From positions 1 through 64,000 of the forward strand of contig QNQO01009142.1 in assembly GCA_003290165.1 (NCBI GenBank): a stretch of 64,000 bases of DNA, read 5' to 3'. Of this stretch, positions 50,801-62,700 are shown piece by piece; position 1 is the stretch's first letter; every line of letters begins with the position of its first letter. Below the pieces are notes generated by a model, which had not been told where the DNA came from, searched no databases, and was given only the letters and a program-made list of their open reading frames with translations. The stretch is from Berberis thunbergii. Lineage: Eukaryota; Streptophyta; Magnoliopsida; Ranunculales; Berberidaceae. The translations under genes were made by a program, and so were the position numbers.

Positions 50801-53676
50801 ACAAATCAATTTCGCCACTACAGGTATCTGACCTGATTCTTAGTGTCTTGCTGGAGATAAAGCAATGGCAAATATCTTGAAAAGCATACCTGAAATTCAG
50901 ATGTTCAAATACAGCATTTAAATCAGAAATTAAAAATAAAATCAACCGATGATTGTCGCGGTGTTGAGAGTCTAAAACCTCAAAGTAATTCAAACATCAA
51001 GAAGAATACACAAGATAAGATTAATTTGTCACATATCTTTTCCTTTACTATGGCCCTTCTTTTGGGCACAAGTCATAACCAATTATGCCAAGGACACTAC
51101 ATGGATACTGATCATGGCAAGCACCCCGCCTTAAGCGAAAAGCGAGATAAATTGAGTTTGTGCTTATCTAAACTTGTAAATAGAAAAATCAAATTATAAT
51201 GGTATATTAGTGACAACTAGGCATGTAATTCTCATTACACTAATAATATTATTTTGCTTATACCCAAAAATTAATAAGTTAACAATTCAAAATTTTAATA
51301 TTATATCGAAGTAACGAAAACTCTAAAGTGATGGAATTAGGATTTAGAAAGACACTACATACTTTCAAATTATACAATTTAGTTTAATCTAGTAGGCCAT
51401 AGTAGTAATTTTGGGGTTAGGGTCCTAATAATAATTAGGGTTATCTCCGCTTGGTTTGTAAGCACAGATGGGTTATAACTATAGGCCATTCATTTTAGTT
51501 GAATTTGATTGAAATTAACATCTGTTTGGACATCAGAGTCTCCGAAAATCAGAATCAATCTCAAGAAACAAAAGCTTTACATACCTATAAAATTTTGAAG
51601 TTGTGCTTGAAACCCTTGTTCTTGAGAAGAAAACAAAAAGTTGACATTTTTTCTCGCTTTTTAGCTTTAGTTTTTGCTTTAGCAAAATTGAAACGAGATC
51701 TCAACATCGCTCAGTTTCTCGCTTTAAGTGTCGTTTTAGCTTCTTGACACTCATATCATGCACTCGAAGCGCCACACCTTAGAATCACGTTCATTAGACA
51801 TGCAAACCAAAGGCCACTCACATCCCATGAAATGTATATTTTATCAAATTGCGGCATATTTTAATTAAGTATAGAGTGGAAAGTGCATCTTCAGAGCTAC
51901 GTTGTTTGGATCATGAAGCGATGTGTAGTGCCGACCTCCACGTTAAGAGTCGCGAGAGTTTTAGAGGAACCAAAATATTTTTATATAGTTATTAGCCATC
52001 ACATACTAATAATAAATCATAATTGAAATAAGATAATATTGAATAAATTATTAAACTACTGAATAAATTATGAGTATGCTCTTAGTTATTATAACGAAGT
52101 TAAGTGTCGATTTAAGGTGGTTTGTTCCTTAATTAGGCTTCCAAAGTTGTATTTATATTAAATACTATTAATATTAAACTACTGAATAAAATATGAGTAT
52201 GTTACTAGTTATTACAACTTATTTAAGTTATTAACATGCTATTTACCACCACAACTAAGGCGAGCCCTAGCTGAATGTTGCATTGGGACGCTAGGAAATG
52301 ACAATCTTTTGAGGCGGGAATTTTCTAGCGTGAATCGGCAAATTCAAAATATAGAGCTGCAAGAGTCGCAACGCCTTCACAGCAAAGCTTTAGACAACAT
52401 AACTGTTGTTTCAGAGTGGTCTCATTTAACATCACAAGGCAGAATAGGTGGAGTTGAGGCTCTCATTGAAAGATTAGTTTGCATTTTTTTCCGGGAGGAT
52501 GAGGATGAATGTTTTCGAAAACAATGCACAAAAGTAAGGTAGTTACCTGGGTTTTTTCTTTCGATAATCACTTCGAGAAAGCCCATTCCTAATGGCACAT
52601 TTTCCCAATTCCCAGTTGGCTTGGTTTGGTGTAAAGACATATCCCCAAAAGTCTCGTTCATCTAAGGCTTGTGTGGAACTTCCATGCTACAAAGGACATT
52701 CTGATTATATCCATACAAATGTGTACCAAAAGTGTCTTGTAATGCATGTTGAATATCAGGCTTGTATGTGACTATCATTCTCTATGGAATTCAAATTTGA
52801 TTTTGACTCATATTTTCCATGTCATATGTTGGGTTATACAAATATATATATATATAAATCAAGAATTAAATGAATAGTGGGGTTAAGTGATTTTCGACAT
52901 CCTTGGACTTATGTGGCATTGGGCATGATTTTTTTGTTTCATGGGTTTCATTTGTAAAACTTTTGGTGGATTTTGTAAAACAATTATGTATAAGCCAAAA
53001 GAGTCTTTAGGGCTTTAATTTTATTATGACTGCCCTTTTGTAACCGCTATAGATTTCTTGTTATAAAGTACATTTATTTATAATTATTATGTGGAAATCC
53101 AAAATAGTGACATTAGAACCATTAAGGCCCAAATACAAAAATATCACAACTATTAAACAAACTCTCAAAGAAAATCTATTTGAAAGATGAAAGGCGGGAC
53201 ACCAATTCTCAAAGAGTAAGAGTAATTAAGACCTCTATGATCACCAAGCCAATCTTCAATGTCTTACCACTAAAAAATTTAATATTTTGTTCCTTCCATG
53301 CTATCCAAGATACTACAAAATAAATTAGCTTTCAAGACATATTCTCTTCCACAAAAAGATGGTTCCAACTCTTCCAACTTCTCCACAACGTCTCTATGAA
53401 ACCAACATTACCCAATAGCTCTAAGAAATGAGAGGTTGGGCCATAGTGATGGTAGTTCAGTTAGTTGGACACCCCTTGTCTTTAGTGAGACTTTGAGAGG
53501 TTGAACCAAACAGTGGAATGTGAGTTTTTTTTTATACGTCAGTGGGATTTTACCAGATTCTAGAACCATTAGATGCCTGTGGCAGGGTTTGAACTCTGAA
53601 ATTGTGAGATCATTTGCGACAAGTCTTATCAGTTGCGATAGCACCCATTAATAATAATAATAATAATAATAATAAC

Positions 53677-53720
<44 letters not shown>

Positions 53721-56700
53721 TAATAATAATAATTTAAAAAATGGAGGTGAGCCCTATTTTAGTCAGATCACTAACTCGGTACCAACTGGGCTCGAACCAT
53801 ACACTTGTGATATTGTTCGCCACGAGTCTACTTAGCTGACGAAAGTAAATTGTTGATGCATTTCTTAAGGAGTGTTGGACTGTAGTGGGTGATTCCTGCT
53901 TCGATGGAGGATTTCCTAAGGTGTCGCAAAACCCTTTGCATTATGGGCACATGGGAAGGTTTATGAAAGATGCTTCTTTATGTGTCAAGCTAGATGGTAT
54001 AGAAAGAAAGGAATGACAAGATTTTTAACTAGTGTTAGAATGAGAAATCATGAAAGGGGGTGTTTTGATTACTCTGAGGTTAGATATCCCATCCCCTTTG
54101 TTCATGTGTATGTATTTTGAATATTTATACGCTAATTGGACCAGTACAATGTTAAAGCCTTGATACTTTAAGCTTGGGTTAAAGATTATCAATAAGAATT
54201 TTATATTTTGAAACACCAAAATATTGATTTAAAACCATCCATTGTCAATATTCATCTCCAATATCTAGAGAAATGATGCGAGTGGAAGACATCTTAGAGA
54301 CACGAATAATATAGATTTCAGTAATTATTATTTCATGTTGTACTTCCACAAATGCATATCAAAACAGAAGATAAGTATTACTTTAAATAATACAAGACAA
54401 AAATTAAAATAGAAATGTAAAAAGACTTACTTAACATCAAATCCCTCCAAAGCAAGAATAAGAATGGAACTATTTTCCACATCATCTTCCAGATTGGCAT
54501 GGAAACTAAGGAACTCCAGATTAGCAGCAATAAAGAAGTGAAAAGCGGTAGTAGAATCATTCTGTTTCTGGATTAGCGATTCTGATTTTGATTTTGGGAT
54601 ATCTAGACAAGCAATCATTCCAACATATACACCATACAACGATGGTGACATATGCACAGAGATTGATGAAGCGGATAAACATACCTGAATCACACAAATG
54701 ATCATCGGTAGTAAAAGAAAAATGTTCTCTTATTGAAATACATACAAATTTGGTTACCAAAATAATAATTAACTAAAAAACTCATTAATATGTCAACCGG
54801 ATAGATGTCACTAATCACTTTTTAGCCATGTGTTATTCTTCAACAGTCAAATTTGCAGCTCCAGATAAAAGATGGAGATGCTGGTTACACAGGAATCTCC
54901 ATCTGAGGAGCCACATCCATAACCATGCAATTTCAGGCAACTCATAATAGCCTTATGAATAAGTTTGGACAATATCTTACACTGAATATGGAAACCAACA
55001 AACAAGCTAGTAACAATAACGAGAGGTTTAGCGGATCGTCTTCTAGAGTACCATTAAGAACAACACAAATAAAACAAAGTAAAACAAAATAGGTCTAGCT
55101 TACTTTCCAATAAACTAAATACCTTTACTACATTACCTCCAACTGTTTCAACGCTGACTCATCTTGGATGATGCAACATTCCAAGGAAATTGATGCATTA
55201 AACTTCTCAAGAATTGAGATTGGTTTATCATGATCAGGTAAACTAACATTCATCTGCATGACATTGGTCACAGTTAATGATTTATTTGTAAGACCTTGAC
55301 TGTTAAACAAAATAAATATATTCATTAGCTATCAGAGAGGCCACTAAAAATTGTTACCTCAAAATTAGATAACTCAATCTCATAGTGATCATAGAGACCC
55401 TGAAGTTGCACAACATGAGGCACCTCGGTTGTGGAAGTTGAGCATATAATATTCGCAAGCGAATTGTCATGTTGGTCTTCACTCTCTAAAGCAGGAGATC
55501 CAATTTCATTACTAGATCTGAGTGTAACTGTTCCTGTTTCAAGACCCTGCAACACTTGAACAGAATTTAAGGTAAACCCATATATTCATCAGTCAAAAGT
55601 AACACCTGAAGAAATTCCACTATTTCAATACAGCTACTCAAGCTCATATGAAGTACAAACTCTTTAATTACTTGCCCTAAACAAGCCAACAGGTAAAAGA
55701 ATAACGACTGCACGAAAACGTGTAGTGTGTACAGAGAAGAAGCAGAAGAAACTCAGGCATTAAGTAAGATATCCAGACAACATTGCAGCCAATGTGTTCG
55801 ACTAATTAGACATGTGTGTTAGCATATACGATACACTTGAATATCCACACAGCCAAAAAAAGAAAATTCTTAGCCAAAAGAGAAAGATCATAATACCTAG
55901 CTATTACATGCCTACCATTATGCTACTTAAATTCTCAATTAAACAACTTAGAGACAAAGAAAAGTGAAACAATACAGACTTTTGTTTATTAACGCAAGCA
56001 GGGAAACAATACAAACATTCTTTCTCTTCTTATTTTTTATTTTTATTTCTTTAAACAGAGGCCAAAAATATTAAAACAAAAGTGGGAGAAATACAAAACT
56101 AGTGATTGAGATGATAACCTAGATGGAAAACAACATAAACACAGACAACAAAACTTCAACCCAAACCCAATTACAAGTGGAATAAACTAACCCAAGTGAC
56201 TCCCCATTGTCATACTAAAGATTTGATTGCATAGGGTCCAAATGGTAGCAAAAAATACCCCGTCCCATAACCAAACCCCTTTGATTTAGAGAACCTTTTG
56301 CCCCAAGAGGAAACCCACTGTAGTAGATTGTTAGCTGAGGAGGGCTGAGTATTAACTTCATGAAAAAGAGCAACCCACAGTTGCACAGCGAAAGGACAGG
56401 AAAATAAGATATGATCAATTGCTTCCTGCATGATCAATTGCTTCCTGCTGATTCTCACGGAGGACAGATTTATTAGTGATAATTAGCCAACTTCTAGCAA
56501 GGTTGTTGGAGGTCGACACTAGAGGGCAGTTTCACGTGAGAGTCCAACACCGAAAAGATGTCTCATTTGTCATTCCAAAGTCTTCCTCTTCTGAGAAAAC
56601 AATCTGTTGTAACAGCTCAAGAACAAGGAAGCACAGACTCTTCGAAAACTTACCGTATCCGTGTCCAACACACTATGCAGTTAAAACGGATAACGGTCCA

Positions 56701-59700
56701 AAAGCGTTATAGGTTATAACGAAATATTTTGGGATATAACAGTATATAACGAAATAATTTTTTAAATATATTTTTAATATCCCCACAAAGTATTAATGTA
56801 CCATAGAGTCAAAACAGTAAATCATTTTCATAACATTAAATTCAAAAATAAAAAATAATAATAAAAAATATTTACCCTTTGTATGAGAGTGAGATTGCAA
56901 CAAAGAGAGCAATCGACTCTTCGTCTTCTTCCCTTCTTCTCTCGTTCTCTGTCAAAAGGTAGGTCTGATTTTTTGACGATTGGCGACAGCAAGCTCTGAT
57001 CTTTCTTTCCTATGAGTCTAAGGTTCTGGTTCGATCAAGAATGAAATGGGTTTTTTTATATATTAGATCAAAACGTTAAAACAACGTTATTAAAAAAACG
57101 TTATCTCAATAACGGCCATTATATCGGAGTTGTGATATTATAATGTGATAATATCATAACGTAACGGTTCACCCGCGTTAAGCATTATTTCGGAGTTATA
57201 TCACCGTTTTAACTGTACAACCGACACGTATCCGACATACGACACTCACTCGACACGGGTCAGACACTTGGTCAATGTGTCGTCAGATGTCAAACACGCC
57301 TCCAATACACCTGAAACTTGGTCAGGACACAATCAAGACTCTAAAACCACCTTTGTATTATTTTTTACTTTTAGATGTTTGCAAATAACCACATAATATA
57401 ATGGTTGTTGATCTATCTGAAGTAAATGACTATTTCAATTAAAATTTAAGATAAATAGGGCAAAAAACCATTAAAGAATACAGGTAGTCTATGTTTCTTC
57501 TCTCATATACTTCTTCTTTACTATACTTTTTCTCTACTTTAATTTTTTTCTTGCAACAGTGTCATCTTCTTCAAAACACTCTAAGAATGCACTTTATTAG
57601 ATCATTATTTATATTTATATGATTTATTAAAAAATAGTATGACGTGTCAACGTGTCCCCGAGTCCTAGTTTTTGGGAATTTGTCGAATCGACGTGTTGTA
57701 TCCATGTCCAACACAACGTGTGTGTCCGTATTCGTGCATCCTTGCTCAAGAAGCAATAGGAGGAAAGGAAGATCCTCATCCTTGAACCCCTTTCTCATGT
57801 AAAGTCATGTTTGGAGAATTGTTAGTTGTTCCCATATTCATTTGAGAAACCACTGCTTTTTTGGAAAGAAGATTCTTAAAATGGGACTGAAAATCTCTTC
57901 GAGTGGTTTGTCATCACACCACTCATCCTCACAATATAATTCCCAAAATATAAAAAAAATAGAAATAAAAAATAATTTAAAATTTTACATTTATGTTGTG
58001 ACACATGAAGTATGAGGTGACTGCCCACTTGATGACTAACAAGCATGAGGTGTCTCTGCATGGAACCAGTGGATGTCACGTCATGCTTCATAGCTTAAGT
58101 GTATCATGATGAATGGCCACCCGTCCCATGTAGCGAAACGTCTTCAAGTAACAGACACAGATGTTCAACAGCTTGGTATATAATTGTTCGATAATAAAAG
58201 TTAGTTTCAGCAAACATGTTTTAATAGGAGCATCAATAGGATATGAAAAGTAGAATTATGAACGATGGAAAGCTCTTCATTCCCAACAAAACAAATTCAC
58301 AACTAGTGTTACAACAAAACAACAGTCCACGGATCCATTTCATAATTATTTGTAAATGACCTCTTGCAAACCATTAAATTACCATGACAAACAATTTAGA
58401 GTCCTGTCTCCAAGGAACTTTGATGATGATAGAGCTAAAACTGACATCCAACATCATTTTAGTACGATTTGATAAAATATATCTGCGAAACAAACATAGA
58501 ATTAATTCATACTGAAAAAGAAACGTCATGTATACTACATGAAGTATAACATGAAACAAAATAAATGGTGAGGTGATACACAAACTCACTCAGCTTTTGA
58601 CGCCAAGCGCGAATTGGCATCTTCAAATCCATTAAGTGACAGTAGAACCTACAGATAAGGAAAAAAACGATTATTTATACAAATGATACATAGATCTTAA
58701 CTCTCTTCAGAAATGAGAAAACTATTAACGATGCAAGAGACAAACTATTAATGATGCAAGAGACATAAATTGACCAAGTCATCCAAGAGATATAACACAC
58801 CCACGCACTCCCAGCAAATCCCAACTAACAAACAACGACTCAAAGAAAACATACTTAAACCAACATGGATGTATTGCACTCTTTCAGGAGACAAGCAATT
58901 GTGACACTTAATATTTGTCATTTTCAGGATTTCATCATTGTGAAAGATGCTGATTTTTGGTTTGCTGGTATTTAGTTTGATGAGGGCATACAAAGGAAAT
59001 TCAGAGAGTGCCTTCTGCTGGTGCCTTTTTTCTTTGGCCATTTCCACCCTCAAACATAAGGAGGAGCTTTTCCAAGTTGGGAAACATGATCCAACGTGTA
59101 CATTTCTTGTGTTTTATATAGGGGTGGTCACGGGACGGAATGGGACGAGATATACTCATCCCGATGCTGCCTGTGACTGCTGCGAAGATTATCATCATAT
59201 AAGAGCCTGAAAAATAACTTTATTATAATTAGATATAGATGTGACATGCAAATATAAGGGTAGCCACTAAATCCCCTAACAATGAAGTCGAGTGGGCTGA
59301 CTTTTAGAAAATGTCATTATAAATGGGACCCACTAAGAGTATTGTGTCGTTGTGATGGCCTCCCAACTGATTTTACAATTTCATTACTGTGGAAAACAAA
59401 AGTCATGGTTCATTGACAAAATTACATTTCATCTTTTGTTAGGGAAGAAATATAGACGTATTGGTGATGCTCTAACATATTCATAATGGTTTACCATCAA
59501 TACATATATTGTAATTATAAAAAATATTTTACAGCCCGAGGCATCTCAAATTCTTGGTTCCGCCCCTGAATGTTCCCTTCTGAATATGTATTACTTAGTT
59601 AATTGTTATTTTTCATCTTCACCTGGATATTATCAATATTTCTAAATTAAATAATTGGAGCCACTTTTATTGAAAATCCAAGCAACAGTCTGCTATCTTT

Positions 59701-62700
59701 TTCTAGCTTAATAAATATTTATTTCTTGAAGTAACATTTATGTTCCCACTGCAAATACCATGAGTTTATGTCAGTCATCTGTAAGTTTATATGAAAAAAA
59801 ATAAATAAATAAATAAAAATATTAATAATAAATATCAAAAATTTTGCTCGGGACGGGACAGGATTGGCGGGATTGAAAATCTTCATCCCATCCCATCCCA
59901 TTCTAGATCGGGACGGGACGGGATCGAAATTGCGGGATGGGATGCCCACCCCTAGCTTTATATATACATAATCATTCTAGTTAGGACATATTAGAATGTT
60001 TTCCCATTTATATTTTACTTTCCAGTTTTTAATAATTGCAATGCATTAAACAAATAGAATACTACCATACAGCAAACAGTCCAACTTGTACTCACAAATA
60101 TAGGAAGACTCTGGATTGATGGTGTGAAACAACAATAAACATATAAGAAACTAGGTTGTCTAGGCGCGAAGAGGGGTGAAGCGCTAATAGCTACCTCAAG
60201 TGCCCACGGAGTCGTGACAGAATCACTGCGAAGTTAAGGTGGAACCACGATAATTTATTTATTTTATTAGTTAGTAGTCATTGCATCGTTGCCTTTAATT
60301 CAAAACAAACATATACTAACAATATTTGACACTTAGTGGTAAGTGTTTTTTGACTTTGTATGTAAATATTTATAATTTTCGGAAATGCCCCTTATAAAAT
60401 GATAAATTACGTTTTTGTAGACAATCCTCTAAACACTATAACAAAAGTTTGAATCTACACATTATAACGAAAATTGAGTTTTATTGTTGCGTGAATGAAC
60501 AGTGAATCTGTGCTTATGCAAGTCATGTCCAACTTTCGAATTTTCGAAAATGCCCATCTTAAAATGATAAATTACACTTTTGTATACAATGAATTCAATT
60601 TAATAATAAAAATATATTAAGGTTATTTTAATACAGTATGAACACAACTTTAATACTCAATTTTAAGATTCCGAAATTGATCCTCACTAAATTAAATAAT
60701 ATATCATGATTCTTCCCCAAATGAACAATGATATGTACGTCTTCAACTCTAAATTTCCTTCCCATTTTTCCCTACCATATTCTTAATAATTACATGTGAA
60801 AGCAATAGACCAACGAAGAGTGTCAGTTATTTGTCTTTTAATTGAAAAATACTATTACACATTTTTACCATTTTACCCTCTCAAATTTAAATTATAATAA
60901 TCAACACTAGCCCCATGTAAACATTTATTAACTATACCTAACCCTAATAAAATTTATTTGAAACTCTCCAATTATCTATAAATTATAAAGAGACACTTAC
61001 ATCTAACTTTTGAATTTCTCATTTTACCCTCCATATTTCAGACTTTTACAATCAAAATCAGCTCCTCTCAAACATTGATTAATTATACTCATGCCCTTAA
61101 TATAATTTATTTGAAGCCCCCTATTTATTTATAAACTATGCATAGGCCCTTAAAATTATATATAATTATTTTATTTAGAAAATTTCAATAATAATTTCTT
61201 ATTATTATTGAATTATTGTAATAAAAAAACAATTGAATATCTGTGCACGTAGAGCATGTCGACACCCTAGTGAACAATAACTCACAACCTATAATTCAAA
61301 TAACTTAATAACATGAGAATTGAATAACTCGATTGATAACAAAACAAGACATTCTATCTATATCACTATCGAGCTCACGAGCTAAAGAAAGGAGAAGAAG
61401 AAAACTTAAACGGAATTCAAAATTGTATTCGAGCATAGCTGAGGTGAGAAAATGAAGAAAGGAGCAAGCTACTTGAAAAATCAATTGATCGATCAAGAAG
61501 AAGGGCGTTCATGCTTGGGTTCTTCACAGTTGAATTATGGTGGTTGTTCCTCCCTTGGGTTTAGCTAGTTTTATTATATTTATATAATGCACTATTAATT
61601 AGCTACTATTTAAACACTAATTATAAAATATTAGAGAACCAAATAAAAGTATTAGGAAGCTCTTAGTTATTATTAGATTTTAAGTCTTAGTTATTATTAG
61701 ATTTTAAGTTGTTAATCATGTTATTTACCACTGCGATGCGGCGCCAAGAAGTGCAAAAACTTCATAAACGCAAAAAATTATCTAAGTAAAGTGGTCAGTT
61801 TAAAATTTAGAGCTTCATGAGTCGTGGCACTGCTGAAGCAGAGTTTCAGACAACATAGATAAGCTAAACTATAATACTGCATATATCAAAAATCTAACTT
61901 GCACTTACAAACATAAGAAGACTCTATATGAATAGTTTGAAACAACACTTGATAATAAAATAGGGAAGTTGAGTTACTTACTCTTTGTTGTTGTAATTGG
62001 AAGGATCCAAGAATGCCAAAAAAATCCCGGATATTCAGCAAAAGCTTGAAACATAAGTAACCTCAAATGGTTGAAGAACTAGCTGCATAACAAGAAATTC
62101 GATCAAGAATATTTAGATGCAAAATATCCACTTGAGCATTTAAAGATTACTGTACATCAACTACCTATAAGCATATCATTTGCAATACAAGCAGTACCTT
62201 TAATGACAATTCAGATTCAGCACTTGCTGGTAACTTCTCAATTTGGAAAGTCAGAAAAGGTTTGATACTCTTTGGTGCATTCTCCTCGATGACAGGCTGC
62301 GAAACGTAGTGTCATTAGTACGAAAAACTACTAATTTGAATTACAACCTTTCCCTGCATAGAAAGAAGGTAAAATGCCAAGTCTACCTTCTAAATTAAAC
62401 ACAATAGAAGCAAATAAAGAAACTGAATTATCTCTTCAGCCTCTTTGCCTCATCATTCGCAGTCCACTCTGATTAAACTATTTAAGGACATTTGTTTCAA
62501 ATGACCATGGCAGCCTACTCTTAGACGATGTAGACCATTAGATGCCATTAGTTAATGTAATGACTATTTTCTACCTACTTTTACGACTTTTTTAAAATTA
62601 AAGCCTATTTCTTAATTTTGGTCAGCTTGTCGACTACAAATACATTCTTACCCATCCTTAAATGCTCAAACAATTAAGCAATGGATCTTGTTAACCAACA

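Larger units (their letters stand above)
50890..54430 (-). other. SHBY intron, 3.5 kb, repeat-filled
   Basis: Besides the MITE-like copy A and the SINE cluster, the stretch 51,118-51,785 starts near CGCCTTAAGCGAAAAGCGAG and ends near TCTCGCTTTAAGTGTCG, an imperfect inverted pair suggesting another decayed hAT-type MITE. A (TA)n run lies near 52,841. No extra exon is needed: the flanking exons join in phase (GTT AA | G TAT). Confidence 0.5.
45712..55546 (-). other. SHBY: SHBY exons 7-13 (middle region)
   Basis: Exons: 55358-55546, 55137-55253, 54431-54684, 49322-50889, 47168-48399, 45951-46079, 45712-45867. The two large exons (1,568 and 1,232 nt) are intact over 522 and 410 codons. Key strings: ELSNFEVT-type end at a donor, DKPISILEKFNASISLECC, YAFQDICHCFISSKTLRIRSD, CHHYTICLSDIDIHLYPNII, DWEVLEV-like DWDEVLKVLLSYYSQLA, GPLLEILLRNVLLNSVTTES, and WEPFIESWSYQLNV followed by NLNITEPVIE. 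The last part is the conserved entry to the VPS13 adaptor-binding region. Confidence 0.85.

Noticed and set aside
53614..53835. Poly-Asn open frame on the plus strand
   Set aside because: It is the translation of an AAT microsatellite between SINE heads.
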